A DNA stretch of 34,080 bases from Actinomycetales bacterium (GCA_015655375.1 JAATFD010000007.1:1-34080), one strand, 5' to 3'. Numbered from the stretch's first letter, positions 7,356 through 16,963 are shown. The notes: generated by a model not told the origin, from the letters alone. Numbers and translations: made by a program.

Positions 7356-8984
7356 TCAGGAGCGGGTGCTCGAGGTGGTCGGGGTGGCGGATGCGGCCGG
7401 CGACGGCGAGGCCGGGTCGGGCGTCGGAGTCGTCGGCGCCGTCTCGGTGATCGTGATGGGCCCGGTTCCGCTGGAGATCTCGAGCGTGATGCCCGCGTCG
7501 GGGGTCCAGGAATCAGATCGGAAGAACAGAGAGTCGCCGATGTTGTTCACCTCGGGGACCCAGTCCTGGGAGAGCTGGCGGCCCGACGCGTCCATGTAGT
7601 AGCTCGCAGAGACGCTGCTGGACGAGCCATCGATGTTGACCGCCACGGACTGCCCCTGACGGACGGTGATGTCGAGGGGTCCCGGTGCGCCATCAATGGC
7701 GATGGTCTTGGACGTGTCCGTCGGGGCGCCTGCGAGGTCAAGGTTGACGGATTCGTAGGTCGAGTCGGTTCCATGGATCGCAGTCGCCGTCCAGTCAAAG
7801 GCTGACGAGGAGGTGATGCTCGGCGTGCTGCTGTAGCCCGGGGAGACCACATTGTCGAAGGTGTAGTCGGTCGAGAGGAGCGTGCCTGCGGCGAGGCTCA
7901 CTGGAAGCGCGATGACGATCCCGACCAGTGACAACGCGGTCAGCAGCCCGGCGCTGCGATCTTTGGATGAGGCAATGGCCAACGCGATACCGATGATGAG
8001 GAGGGCCAGGCCTCCGCCGATCAGGCTCGCGCGGGCAGCGGATTCGGACGTGGCGTAACTGGTGCAGAACAACAGCGTTGCGGCGATGATCAGGATGACC
8101 AGTCCGAAGACCAGAAGATTCGCCGGGCTGGAGACCTTCCGGATCGGCGCCGAAACGGGAGGGGTCCACGCCCTCACTTGTGGGGTGGTCGGAGGGATCG
8201 GGCCAGTTTGACGGTGGCCCTGGAATGTCTGGCGGGGTGCCGGCCCCGACTCCCCGAAGGCTCCCGGAACGCCGGGGGCGGGCGACGCCGCCCACACGGG
8301 GGTCTGCGGGACCGGGCCGGGCGAAGCCGTCCACGGCTGCTGGGGGGAATGCGGCGTCGGGCTGGGCCGTGGGGTGGGCGATGGGTGTGCTCCTGTCCGG
8401 GCATGCGTCGACGCCTCGGTTGGGGGGGACGCGGCGCCGGACATGGGCGAGGTGGGCGGGGGCGTGCTCGGGGGAGTCTGCGGCCGCGGTGAACGCGGCA
8501 TCTTCGGATCTGCTCCCCGGGAGATGGCGACGATGACGATGACCGCGATGATGACGATGATCGCGAAGCAGAACACCCAGTAAGCCCCGACCCTGTCGGA
8601 CCCGAAGAGCCAAGGGAAGGGATTGCCGAGACCGCCCATGATCATCGCCGCGGCACCGAGCTGGGCGATGTCGAAATGCCCGAGGGTGAAGGCCTCGAGA
8701 TGGATCCGGCCGTCGCGTTGCTCGGGAAGGAGAAGCCAGGCGATCCCATAGGCGATCCACACAGGCGGCAAGAACAGCCCGAGGATCACGGTGAGGGCGC
8801 GCACGAGGCCGAGATCCCAGCCCGTGTGGGCAGCGATCCCGGAGCAGACACCACCCAGGACCCGGTTGTTCGCTCGGTACCAGCCGGAGGCACGCAAGGA
8901 ATCGAAGAAGGACCGGCCCGAGGCCGGGGGCGGGCCTTGTCCCTCGGTAGGGCCGGAAGCGCCCATCGGCTCGTTCGTGCTCAT
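7356..8984 (-). CDS. PspC-domain membrane protein with adhesin-like C-terminus
   Basis: 542 residues. A PspC domain lies near residues 35-90 (RVLGGVCSGIAAHTGW...RALTVILGLFLPP). Two further hydrophobic segments follow (about 105-120 and 130-155), then a long Pro/Ser/Thr linker (about 160-270) and a cluster of four membrane helices (about 278-385). The extracytoplasmic C-terminal region is beta-rich with repeated IDGAPGPLDITVRQG-like turns, resembling the LiaF/toastrack-type domains often joined to PspC. It ends in a Thr/Pro/Ser tail. ATG 8984 was chosen because the PspC domain starts soon after; the open frame continues upstream only as an artefact. It diverges from a PspC-type histidine kinase, so it likely senses or signals membrane damage with that system. 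Its own Shine-Dalgarno is weak. Confidence 0.85.
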   Translation of the reverse strand: MSTNEPMGASGPTEGQGPPPASGRSFFDSLRASGWYRANNRVLGGVCSGIAAHTGWDLGLVRALTVILGLFLPPVWIAYGIAWLLLPEQRDGRIHLEAFTLGHFDIAQLGAAAMIMGGLGNPFPWLFGSDRVGAYWVFCFAIIVIIAVIVIVAISRGADPKMPRSPRPQTPPSTPPPTSPMSGAASPPTEASTHARTGAHPSPTPRPSPTPHSPQQPWTASPGPVPQTPVWAASPAPGVPGAFGESGPAPRQTFQGHRQTGPIPPTTPQVRAWTPPVSAPIRKVSSPANLLVFGLVILIIAATLLFCTSYATSESAARASLIGGGLALLIIGIALAIASSKDRSAGLLTALSLVGIVIALPVSLAAGTLLSTDYTFDNVVSPGYSSTPSITSSSAFDWTATAIHGTDSTYESVNLDLAGAPTDTSKTIAIDGAPGPLDITVRQGQSVAVNIDGSSSSVSASYYMDASGRQLSQDWVPEVNNIGDSLFFRSDSWTPDAGITLEISSGTGPITITETAPTTPTPDPASPSPAASATPTTSSTRS

Positions 8985-9097
8985 GACACCACTGTGCCGC
9001 ACCGGGGCGCGTCTGCCCATTGGGGGATGCCCTGATCGGTCCCTGATTGCCGGGTCGATAGCTGGGGAAGAAACTCCAATGATGTGAAGATGGAGCC

Positions 9098-10516
9098 ATG
9101 ACAGCCGCCTCTCCTCCACCGGTCGCGTCCTCGACCGGTCCGACCGGGTACCCCGTGCCCGGACGGGGAGACCTCCCCCGCACCGGCGCGGCAGCGACGA
9201 CGCCCTCGATGACGTGGAGTGGCGCCACGACTCCGGTCCGACAGCGTCCCCCGCTGGTCCGGGCGACCTCGCGATCGGCGGAGATGCCAACGCCGTGGAT
9301 CGCTGGTGTGTGCTCCGGCCTGTCCGTCCATCTCCGAATTCCGGTCGGGGCCGTCCGCGCGTCGATGATGGTGCTGTCGTGCCTCTTCGGCGCGGGTCTG
9401 CTGCTGTACATGTGGCTTGCGATGAGCGTTCCCGTCGACGGGATGGCGCCCGCGGAACCGCGCACCGACCGCCTCGCCCGCACGATCCGCCGGGTCGGGA
9501 CGGACCGCACCCGGACCACGGCTCGCAACCAACTGTTATTGGCCGGGATCGTCGCACTCGTCGTGGCGTTCCTGCTGATCCTCGTCACCACATCCCAGGT
9601 GATCGACTCGAACGACGTTCTCGGGATCTTCGCTCTGGTCATCGGTCTGAGCCTCGTGTGGAGCCAGGGCACGCGACTGGATCGGTCGCGGTCCGTCCTG
9701 GTCTTCGCGATCATCGCGGCCGGGGTCATCCTGCTGATGATCGGCTTGTTCGTCCTCGCCCAGGGAATTGTCGACGGGCTCCGGCGGCGGGGAGATCAAC
9801 TGACCCCGGCCACGAGCGGAGTGGTCATTGGCGCGGTCCTGATGATCGGGATCTTGGTGGCCCTGGTGCCGCTGTGGTTGCGGATCTCCTCCGCGTTGAA
9901 TGCCTCCCAGCGTGAGCAGGTCCGTGAGACCGAGCGCGCGGACATCGCCGCTCACCTCCATGACTCGGTTCTGCAGACACTGACCCTGATCCGTGGAGCG
10001 GCCGAGGACCCGGTCCGCGTTCGCGCTCTCGCTCTCAGCCAGGAGCGCGAACTGCGATCGTGGCTCTACACGGGTCACGAGGAGGCCTCGGATTCCCTCT
10101 CGGAGGCTTTGCGAGAAGCCGTCGGCCAGGTCGAATCCACATATGGTGTCGCCATCGACGTCGTCACCGTCGGTGACACGGTGCCCGGTCCCAGAGAGCG
10201 CGCCCTTGTGGCGGCCGCCGCGGAGGCGGCGACGAACGCGGTGCGTCACGCGGCACTCCCGATCTCGGTCTATGCCGAGGTCCTGCCCGAGAGCGTCGAA
10301 ATCTTCGTCAAGGACGCCGGGAAGGGCTTCGACCTCGATGCGATTCCGGAGGACCGCCATGGGGTGCGCAACTCGATCATCGGCCGGGTTGAGCGCGTCG
10401 GCGGCACAGTTCAGATCCGCTCACGCGACCAGGGAACGGAGATCCATCTGCGGGGGCCTCGCACGCCGTGCGATCCCGCGCTCATTCCACATCAACAGGC
10501 CATGGAGGACTCATGA
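9098..10516 (+). CDS. PspC-domain sensor histidine kinase (LiaS/NarL-partner type)
   Basis: 472 residues. A disordered N-terminus (about 60 residues) precedes a PspC domain (about 65-115: IAGVCSGLSVHLRIPVGAVR). Four membrane helices follow (about 145-255). The kinase core has a HisKA_3-like site, DIAAHLHDSVLQTL (probable phospho-His H288). The ATP-binding domain shows an N-box AAEAATNAVRHA and a G1-box DAGKGFD. It likely autophosphorylates on membrane stress and passes phosphate to the next gene's product. The stop overlaps that gene's start by ATGA, so the two are translationally coupled. The start ATG 9098 has only a close GGAG two bases upstream, so its position is less sure than the gene. 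Confidence 0.9.
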   Translation: MTAASPPPVASSTGPTGYPVPGRGDLPRTGAAATTPSMTWSGATTPVRQRPPLVRATSRSAEMPTPWIAGVCSGLSVHLRIPVGAVRASMMVLSCLFGAGLLLYMWLAMSVPVDGMAPAEPRTDRLARTIRRVGTDRTRTTARNQLLLAGIVALVVAFLLILVTTSQVIDSNDVLGIFALVIGLSLVWSQGTRLDRSRSVLVFAIIAAGVILLMIGLFVLAQGIVDGLRRRGDQLTPATSGVVIGAVLMIGILVALVPLWLRISSALNASQREQVRETERADIAAHLHDSVLQTLTLIRGAAEDPVRVRALALSQERELRSWLYTGHEEASDSLSEALREAVGQVESTYGVAIDVVTVGDTVPGPRERALVAAAAEAATNAVRHAALPISVYAEVLPESVEIFVKDAGKGFDLDAIPEDRHGVRNSIIGRVERVGGTVQIRSRDQGTEIHLRGPRTPCDPALIPHQQAMEDS

Positions 10517-11163
10517 GCATCCGACTGGTCGTCATCGACGATCACCCACTGGTTCGTGCCGGGGTGCGCGCCGAACTCGAACAGGCCGGTGCGGGCCTCG
10601 AAGTCGTGGGGGAGGCTGCCGACGTCGAGGGCGCGATCCGGGCGTGCCATGAGCTGCGTCCGGATGTCGCGCTCCTCGACGTGCACTTGCCGGGCGGGCA
10701 GGGCGGAGGAGGAGCCGAGGTCGCGACCCAGTGCGCAGACGTCGAGGGACTGCGATTCCTTGCGTTGTCCGTCTCCGATGCCCCCGAGGATGTGGTTTCC
10801 GTCATTCGAGCGGGCGCTCGCGGCTACGTGACGAAGTCGATCTCCTCGGACGACCTCGTTGAGGCGATCCACCGGGTCGGTGCGGGGGACGCCGCCTTCA
10901 GCCCCCGCTTGGCGGGGTTCGTCCTCGATGCCTTCGGGACCAGCGAGGTCGCGGCTCAGGACGACGAACTCGACCTGCTCAGCGCCCGCGAGCAGGAGGT
11001 CATGCGTCTGATCGCTCGCGGCTACACCTACAAGGAGGTCGCCAGCGAACTGTTCATCTCGATCAAGACGGTGGAGACCCATGTGTCGGCCGTGCTCCGC
11101 AAGCTGCAGTTGTCCAACCGCAACGAGTTGACGCGCTGGGCCGCCCAGCGCCACATCATCTGA
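10513..11163 (+). CDS. LuxR/NarL-family response regulator
   Basis: 216 residues. The receiver domain has acidic residues D9/D10, the phospho-acceptor D56 (ALLDVHLPG) and K108 (GYVTKS). A C-terminal LuxR-type helix-turn-helix begins at LSAREQEVMRLIARG and includes the recognition segment ISIKTVETHVSAVLRKL. It overlaps the kinase gene by 4 bases and has GGAGGA (10503-10508) 4 bases before its ATG. It should be the DNA-binding partner of the PspC-type kinase. The probable targets are the divergent PspC genes and itself; no operator could be identified in the 8985-9097 region. Confidence 0.93.
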   Translation: MSIRLVVIDDHPLVRAGVRAELEQAGAGLEVVGEAADVEGAIRACHELRPDVALLDVHLPGGQGGGGAEVATQCADVEGLRFLALSVSDAPEDVVSVIRAGARGYVTKSISSDDLVEAIHRVGAGDAAFSPRLAGFVLDAFGTSEVAAQDDELDLLSAREQEVMRLIARGYTYKEVASELFISIKTVETHVSAVLRKLQLSNRNELTRWAAQRHII

Positions 11164-11234
11164 GGGGTGGTCATCGGGGCGATTGGGGCCCGGCGTTCGG
11201 GTGGAGTGGGTCCAAAGACGCCCTTGGCCTGACC

Positions 11235-11240
11235 TAGAGT
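11235..11240 (+). promoter_or_regulatory. Possible -10 box of pcrA
   Basis: TAGAGT ends 9 bases before the ATG at 11250. This would give a leader of only about 2-4 bases, near-leaderless. No Shine-Dalgarno is present. Confidence 0.4.
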
Positions 11241-11249
11241 GGTGGCACC

Positions 11250-14108
11250 ATGGCTGCCGATTCCCGCTCGCGCCGTCCTCACACGGCGTCCACCGCTGCT
11301 CCTGCGCCCGTTCTTCCTGATCTCGGTTTCTCCGAGGCGACCTGGGAGGAACCCACCGACCAGAGGCAGTGGGACGTGGGACCTGGGGCTGGTGCTGCAC
11401 GCGAGGAGATCCCCGTCCTCGACGTCGAGGACTTCGAGGAGGACCGTGAGCCGAGCTCCGCGAGCGCGCGCTCGTCGTGGCGCGACCCTGGGGCGGACGG
11501 TGTGTCGGCGGACAGGGCTGACGACCTGTTGACCGGGCTGAACGACCAGCAGCGCACAGCCGTCATCCACGAGGGCGGGCCGCTGCTGATCATGGCGGGT
11601 GCCGGCTCCGGCAAGACCCGCGTCCTCACTCACCGCATTGCGTATCTGCTGGCCACCGGCCGGGCGAGGGCCGGGGAGATCCTGGCGATCACCTTCACGA
11701 ACAAGGCCGCTGCCGAGATGCGGGAGCGCGTCGCGGAACTGGTCGGTGGACAGGCGCGGCGCATGCTCGTCTCGACCTTTCACTCCGCCTGCGTGCGGAT
11801 CCTGCGCAGCGAACACGAGGCCGCCGGGATGACCTCGACCTTCACGATCTATGACGCGCAGGACTCTCAGCGGTTGCTCCAGATGGTGTTGAAGTCCCTG
11901 GACGTCGACACCAAGCGGTTCAGTCCGAAGTTGGTCAGTTCCCGGATCTCTGACCTCAAGAATGAGCTGGTCACACCCTCGGAGTACGTGGACAGCGCGC
12001 CGAAGGACCCGGTGTCGCAGATCGTTGCTGCGGCCTATCCCGAGTACGACAAGCGGCTGCACCAGGCCAACGCGCTCGATTTCGACGATCTGATCATGCG
12101 CACCGTCCAGTTGTTCCACGACAAGCCGGCGATCGCCGAGCATTATCATCGGCGCTTTCGTCACATCCTCGTCGATGAGTATCAGGACACGAACCACGCC
12201 CAGTACGTCCTCGTGCGTGAGTTGGTCGGGGAGGGCACGGACGGCGTTGCTCCCGCGGAGTTGAGCGTCGTGGGTGATTCGGACCAGTCGATCTACGCCT
12301 TCCGCGGAGCGACGATCCGCAACATCGAGGAGTTCGAACGCGACTTCCCGGGTGCGACGACGATCCTGCTTGAGCAGAACTATCGCTCAACACAGAACAT
12401 CTTGTCCGCAGCGAACGCGGTCATCGCCCGCAACGAGGGACGTCGGCCGAAGCGGTTGTGGACGGTGTCCGGGGATGGACCATTGATCACGGTCGATGCG
12501 GCGGATTCCGAGCACGATGAGGCCCGTTTCGTCGTCTCCGAGATCAACCGCCTGGCGGACGACGGTGACTCGGGCGTCGACTGGGGCGACATCGCGATCT
12601 TCTATCGGACGAACGCGCAGTCGCGGGCACTGGAGGAGTTGCTGGTGCGTTCCGGCATCCCGTATCGCGTCGTTGGGGGCACGCGCTTCTACGAGCGTCG
12701 CGAGATCAAGGATGCTTTGGCCTATCTGCAGGCGATCGCGAATCCCGACGACACCGTCGCCCTGCGCCGCGTCCTCAACGTGCCACGCCGGGGGATTGGG
12801 GCCAAGGCGGAGGAAGCGATCGTGGCGCATGCGGATCGCTACGGAGTGTCCTTCGGTCAGGCCTTGCGCCACGTGTGGATCGGCCAGAGGTGCCCGATCG
12901 GCGAGGGCGAGGGGATCGAGCCCGTTGTACGGTCGGTCGCAGTCGTTGAGGCGGAGCGCGAGTCAACTGATGCAGATGGTGCGCCGGCGGAGAACCCGGA
13001 TCAATCAGTGACTTCTGAGGACACAGACACGTCGAAACCGTCGGAATCGTCCGGGTTCACGGTCGTGGTCGCGCCGATCGTGCCCGTCGACGAGGCCGCG
13101 CCCGCCGTCCGTGGTCTGAGTCCCAGGGCCGCGTCCTCGGTCGCTGGATTCTACGGGCTGACGGAGGTCCTCCGGCGGTTGGACGGCGCTGGGGAGTCCC
13201 CTGCCCGGATCCTTGAGGAGGTGCTCGATCACTCGGGCTACCTCAGCGAGCTGCGCCGGTCAGAGGACCCCCAAGATGCCTCCCGGGTCGAGAACCTCGC
13301 TGAGCTGCACTCTGTCGCCGACGACTTCCGGCGCCAGACGCCCGGCGGGACGCTCGTGGATTTCCTGGAGCGGGTCTCCTTGGTTGCGGACTCCGACCAG
13401 ATCCCGGCCCAGGAACAGCGCTCGGGCTCGGTCACGCTGATGACTGTGCACACAGCGAAGGGGCTGGAGTTCCCGGTTGTCTTCGTCACGGGCATGGAGG
13501 ACGGAACCTTCCCGCACCAACGGTCCCTCGGTGAGGAGTCCGAGCTGGCGGAGGAACGCCGTCTCGCCTACGTCGCGATCACGCGGGCACGCCAGCGTCT
13601 GTATCTGACGCGCGCCTCGGTGCGGTCCTCGTGGGGAGCGCCACAAGAGATGCCGCCCTCGCGTTTCCTCGATGACATTCCTCCCGAGTTACTCGACGTG
13701 CGTCGTTCGACCACGGCGATGGATCGAATCAGGTCCAGTGGCGGATGGGGCGGCGATCGGGGCACTTGGGGACCGCGGATGCGGTCGGGTGGACGCGATG
13801 ATGGGGATGAGGGCGGCCTCGTCGTCGGGGCCGGGCGCGCCGGGACGGGTGGTGCGGCCAGGAACTCGCGGTTGGCGAAGGTCCAGCGCATGGGGGTCAC
13901 ACCTCCGGTCTCGTCGGCGGGGGCGGCCTCGGCGCAGGACAAGCCGGTCCTGCAGTTGAAGGTCGGCGATCACGTCCGTCATGACACATTGGGCGCGGGC
14001 ACGGTCATCGGCCTCGAGGGCTCCGGCCCACGCACGGTTGCTCGCGTGAGCTTCGGCGGGCGGGAGAAGCGCCTGCTCGTCCGAATGGCTCCGATGGTCA
14101 AGGCCTGA
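11250..14108 (+). CDS. pcrA: ATP-dependent DNA helicase PcrA/UvrD-like
   Basis: SF1A 3'-5' helicase of 952 residues, longer than the usual 750-800. It acts in nucleotide-excision repair and in clearing recombination or replication intermediates. An acidic, poorly conserved N-terminal extension covers about 90 residues. Then come the Q motif LNDQQRTAV, Walker A GAGSGKT, ITFTNKAAAEMRERV, motif II VDEYQDTN, motif III GDSDQSIYAFRGA, EQNYRSTQNIL, motif V VTLMTVHTAKGLEFPVVF and motif VI EERRLAYVAITRAR. A hydrophilic insertion of about 75 residues (about 546-621) interrupts domain 2B before GLSPRAASSV. The Gly/Arg-rich linker after residue 830 and the C-terminal GDHVRHDTLGAGTVIG Tudor-like module are typical of PcrA. 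Confidence 0.95.
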   Translation: MAADSRSRRPHTASTAAPAPVLPDLGFSEATWEEPTDQRQWDVGPGAGAAREEIPVLDVEDFEEDREPSSASARSSWRDPGADGVSADRADDLLTGLNDQQRTAVIHEGGPLLIMAGAGSGKTRVLTHRIAYLLATGRARAGEILAITFTNKAAAEMRERVAELVGGQARRMLVSTFHSACVRILRSEHEAAGMTSTFTIYDAQDSQRLLQMVLKSLDVDTKRFSPKLVSSRISDLKNELVTPSEYVDSAPKDPVSQIVAAAYPEYDKRLHQANALDFDDLIMRTVQLFHDKPAIAEHYHRRFRHILVDEYQDTNHAQYVLVRELVGEGTDGVAPAELSVVGDSDQSIYAFRGATIRNIEEFERDFPGATTILLEQNYRSTQNILSAANAVIARNEGRRPKRLWTVSGDGPLITVDAADSEHDEARFVVSEINRLADDGDSGVDWGDIAIFYRTNAQSRALEELLVRSGIPYRVVGGTRFYERREIKDALAYLQAIANPDDTVALRRVLNVPRRGIGAKAEEAIVAHADRYGVSFGQALRHVWIGQRCPIGEGEGIEPVVRSVAVVEAERESTDADGAPAENPDQSVTSEDTDTSKPSESSGFTVVVAPIVPVDEAAPAVRGLSPRAASSVAGFYGLTEVLRRLDGAGESPARILEEVLDHSGYLSELRRSEDPQDASRVENLAELHSVADDFRRQTPGGTLVDFLERVSLVADSDQIPAQEQRSGSVTLMTVHTAKGLEFPVVFVTGMEDGTFPHQRSLGEESELAEERRLAYVAITRARQRLYLTRASVRSSWGAPQEMPPSRFLDDIPPELLDVRRSTTAMDRIRSSGGWGGDRGTWGPRMRSGGRDDGDEGGLVVGAGRAGTGGAARNSRLAKVQRMGVTPPVSSAGAASAQDKPVLQLKVGDHVRHDTLGAGTVIGLEGSGPRTVARVSFGGREKRLLVRMAPMVKA

Positions 14109-14247
14109 CGCATCGCCCCTCTCGTGAACCATGCCTTCCTCGGACCGTGAGGCACGTCGTGTGTGGGCGGTGAGGCTCGTCCGGTTCGCGTGTCCCTGGG
14201 GTGTTCGGCGACTGCGTCCGTCGACCAGGGCCATTGCGGGTCAGGAA

Positions 14248-14355
14248 GCGGTGACCACGCCAACGGGAACTGACCCTCAACGTCATTGGTGATGCGGTTG
14301 GCGCATCGGTGTCCGTTCAGCTGGCGGTGATTCGGTCAGCAAGTGCAACATCAGT
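14248..14355 (+). repeat. Degenerate intergenic repeat, copy B
   Basis: Partner of the copy at 2884-2990 with the same orientation relative to the downstream gene. The core 14297-14342 matches at 34 of 46 bases without gaps. The stem seen in copy A is only partly kept, with two G-U pairs and one mismatch. It lies about 320 bases upstream of sucC. Confidence 0.5.
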
Positions 14356-14584
14356 GGAAGAGCTCTGCCCATTCCCAGCAAGAACAGCCCATCTCGACCC
14401 TGCCCGGACACAGCCTAGACACGCCGAACCGAACCCGGGCCCGCCCTCGTCAATGAACGTGGTTCACAATCAGAACAAGGCGCGCCTCGCCGGGAGAAGA
14501 GCACGACACGAGGACGAACCCCTAGGCTGGGGGCGGAATCTGCATCGGGAATCCGCCGTGGCAGGCAGGGGAATGGCGTCGGGG

Positions 14585-14590
14585 TACTCT
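14585..14590 (+). promoter_or_regulatory. Possible -10 box of the sucCD operon
   Basis: TACTCT fits TAnnnT and would give a leader of about 70 bases before the sucC GTG. No clear -35 lies upstream. TAGGCT at 14523 is an alternative. Confidence 0.35.
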
Positions 14591-14665
14591 GACCGGAGTT
14601 GTCTCGATGTCGAGCAAACCGTTCGGTTCTGCGGACGGTCTCCCAACGTGAGAAGGGACTGGGGA

Positions 14666-15874
14666 GTGGACCTCTACGAATACCAGGCGCGCGAGTTGTT
14701 CGGCGCCCATGGAGTGCCCGTTCTGGACGGGATCGTCGTGACGACGCCCGAGGAAGCGGAGGCCGCAGCAACTGAACTCCTGGAGGGCGGCGCAGACCTC
14801 GTGGTCGTCAAGGCTCAGGTGAAGACCGGGGGACGCGGGAAGGCCGGCGGCGTCAAGCTGGCCCGCAGCGCGACCGAAGCCCGCGACCGTGCCGCCGACA
14901 TCCTCGGCCTGGACATCAAGGGCCACACGGTCCGCACTCTCCTGATCGCGGCTGGCGCCGACATCGCGGAGGAGTACTACTTCTCGATCCTCCTAGACCG
15001 CTCGAACCGACAGCAGCTCGCCCTGTGTTCGCGCGAGGGCGGGATGGAGATCGAGACACTCGCCGTCGAACGTCCGGACGCCTTGGTTCGCCTCCCCCTG
15101 GACCCCGATCGGGGGATCGACGAGGGCGTTGCCGCGGAGATCCTCGCACTCGCAGGATTTGATGACCTGCGCACCGACGCGATCGTCCCGGTTCTTGAGC
15201 GCCTGTGGGAGACCTACCGTGACGAGGACGCGACCCTGGTCGAGGTCAACCCGATGGTCGCGACCACCTCGGGTGAGATCCTGGCGTTGGATGGCAAGAT
15301 CACGTTGGACGACAACGCCGCCTTCCGCCACCCCGACCATGCCGCTCTCGTTGACACGGCGTCCGAGGATCCGCGCGAGGCGCTGGCGAAGGCCGCCGGG
15401 CTGAACTACGTCCGCCTGGAGGGCCAAGTCGGCATCATCGGCAACGGGGCGGGACTGGTCATGTCGACCCTCGACGTCGTGGCTTTGGCCGGGGAGGATC
15501 TGGGGATCGCTCCCGCGAACTTCCTCGACATCGGTGGTGGCGCCTCGGCCGAGGTCATGGCCAAGGGGTTGGAGGTCGTCCTCGGCGATGATCAGGTCCG
15601 CTCCGTCCTCGTCAATGTCTTCGGCGGAATCACCGCGGGGGATCAGGTGGCCAAGGGCATCGTCGGTGCCCTCGAGCTGCTGGGCGACGCGGCCACGAAG
15701 CCGTTGGTCGTCCGCCTGGATGGAAACCGCATGGAAGAGGGCCGCCGGATTCTGGCCGAGGCCGACCACCCCTTGGTCCACATGGCCAACACGATGGATG
15801 GTGCCGCCCGACTGGCCGCAGATCTTGCCACTTCGGACGATCCTGCCACCACTTCCGCAGCCGCGCGCGCCTGA
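14666..15874 (+). CDS. sucC: Succinate--CoA ligase, beta subunit
   Basis: 402-residue ATP-grasp subunit. With SucD it interconverts succinyl-CoA plus ADP (or GDP) and phosphate with succinate plus ATP (or GTP) in the TCA cycle. It starts at GTG 14666, giving the family N-terminus [28 protein letters not shown] (14653-14658) lies 7 bases upstream. The nucleotide-binding [20 protein letters not shown] region, the metal-binding EVNPMV and [12 protein letters not shown], and the C-terminal NFLDIGGGA and VNVFGGI motifs are all present. The next gene starts 27 bases later, so the two form an operon. Confidence 0.96.
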   Translation: MDLYEYQARELFGAHGVPVLDGIVVTTPEEAEAAATELLEGGADLVVVKAQVKTGGRGKAGGVKLARSATEARDRAADILGLDIKGHTVRTLLIAAGADIAEEYYFSILLDRSNRQQLALCSREGGMEIETLAVERPDALVRLPLDPDRGIDEGVAAEILALAGFDDLRTDAIVPVLERLWETYRDEDATLVEVNPMVATTSGEILALDGKITLDDNAAFRHPDHAALVDTASEDPREALAKAAGLNYVRLEGQVGIIGNGAGLVMSTLDVVALAGEDLGIAPANFLDIGGGASAEVMAKGLEVVLGDDQVRSVLVNVFGGITAGDQVAKGIVGALELLGDAATKPLVVRLDGNRMEEGRRILAEADHPLVHMANTMDGAARLAADLATSDDPATTSAAARA

Positions 15875-15901
15875 GTCGGCGTCGAGACAGGAGAACACAC
15901 C

Positions 15902-16825
15902 ATGTCGATCTTTCTGACCGCCAATTCCCGCGTCCTCGTCCAGGGCATGACGGGATCCGAAGGCGCCAAGCACACGGCCCGGATGCTCAGTGCTGGCACT
16001 GCGATCGTCGGCGGAGTCAATCCGCGCAAGGCAGGAACGACTGTCACCTTTGACATCCAGGGCTACGGGCCCAGAGCCGATGCTGTCGTCACCGGACCCG
16101 TGGACATCCCGGTCTTCGGGACCGTCGCCGAGGGACTAGAGGTCACCGGAGCCGATGTCTCCGTCGTCTTCGTTCCCCCGCGCTTCGCTAAGGACGCCGT
16201 CCTCGAGGCGATCGAGGCCGGGATCGGGACCGTCGTCGTCATCACCGAGGGCATTCCCGTGGCCGACTCCGTCGAATTCGTGACGAGGGCGCTCAAACGC
16301 GGAACCCGCCTGATCGGTCCGAACTGCCCGGGTATCATCACGCCGGGGGAGTCGAACGTCGGAATCACGCCCGCCGACATCACGGGGCCCGGACGCATCG
16401 GTCTGGTCTCCAAGTCCGGGACACTGACCTACCAGATGATGTTCGAGCTGCGCGACATCGGCTTCACGACGGCGATCGGTATCGGGGGGGACCCCGTGGT
16501 CGGCACGACGCACATTGATGCTTTGCGCGCCTTCGAAGAGGACCCCGACACTGACCTCGTCGTCATGATCGGCGAGATCGGCGGGGACGCCGAGGAACGC
16601 GCCGCGGAGTGGATCGCGGAGAACATGTCGACGCCCGTCGTCGCCTACGTCGCCGGCTTCACGGCACCCGAGGGCAAGACGATGGGGCACGCCGGGGCAA
16701 TCGTGTCCGGCTCCTCGGGGACGGCCGTCGCGAAGGCCGAGGCGCTGGAACGCGTCGGCGTCAAGGTGGGTCGGACGCCCTCCGAGGCCGCCGAACTGGC
16801 CCGAGAGACCCTGCATTCCCTCTGA
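15902..16825 (+). CDS. sucD: Succinate--CoA ligase, alpha subunit
   Basis: 307-residue CoA-binding subunit. It carries the active-site histidine that is transiently phosphorylated: H263 in [13 protein letters not shown]. The N-terminal CoA-binding fold shows [13 protein letters not shown] and GGVNPRKAG. Next come [16 protein letters not shown] and [14 protein letters not shown]. The length is a little above the usual 290-300. AGGAG (15889-15893) lies 8 bases before the ATG. Like sucC it is syntenic with a perM-like gene and purN. Confidence 0.97.
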   Translation: MSIFLTANSRVLVQGMTGSEGAKHTARMLSAGTAIVGGVNPRKAGTTVTFDIQGYGPRADAVVTGPVDIPVFGTVAEGLEVTGADVSVVFVPPRFAKDAVLEAIEAGIGTVVVITEGIPVADSVEFVTRALKRGTRLIGPNCPGIITPGESNVGITPADITGPGRIGLVSKSGTLTYQMMFELRDIGFTTAIGIGGDPVVGTTHIDALRAFEEDPDTDLVVMIGEIGGDAEERAAEWIAENMSTPVVAYVAGFTAPEGKTMGHAGAIVSGSSGTAVAKAEALERVGVKVGRTPSEAAELARETLHSL

Positions 16826-16869
16826 AGTGGGCCCCGAACCTGTGAGAATCCTGCGTCGGGTCGGTGACT

Positions 16870-16914
16870 GAGGCCGTCGGCCTGTGGCGGCCCGCCGCGA
16901 TTTCGCGCGGCCTC
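16870..16914 (+). terminator. Possible terminator after sucD
   Basis: GAGGCCG (16870-16876) can pair with CGGCCTC (16908-16914), and the GC-rich loop can fold further. It lies 45 bases after sucD in the 138-base gap before the next gene. No T-run follows, so it is tentative. Confidence 0.3.
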
Positions 16915-16963
16915 GGCGCTGCGACTGCGACTCGGCGCGCTGGGGGACCACGATGGGAAAACG

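Larger units (their letters stand above)
14109..14665 (+). other. Intergenic region upstream of sucC
   Basis: About 560 bases. The frame open from 14309 is an N-terminal extension of sucC without family similarity and is not called as coding. The region holds copy B of a degenerate repeat (14248-14355), the palindrome CCTAGG (14522-14527) and a small inverted repeat AACCG-TT-CGGTT just before sucC. Candidate -10 boxes are TAGGCT (14523-14528) and TACTCT (14585-14590). Confidence 0.5.

Noticed and set aside
7795-9729. 644-codon open frame on the minus strand
   Set aside because: It overlaps the PspC-domain gene in another frame and the start of the histidine kinase. Its Arg/Pro/His-rich composition is typical of a shadow frame.
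14309-14665. N-terminal extension of sucC
   Set aside because: SucC proteins begin close to [11 protein letters not shown]; the upstream residues are not conserved and an AAGGGA site precedes GTG 14666.
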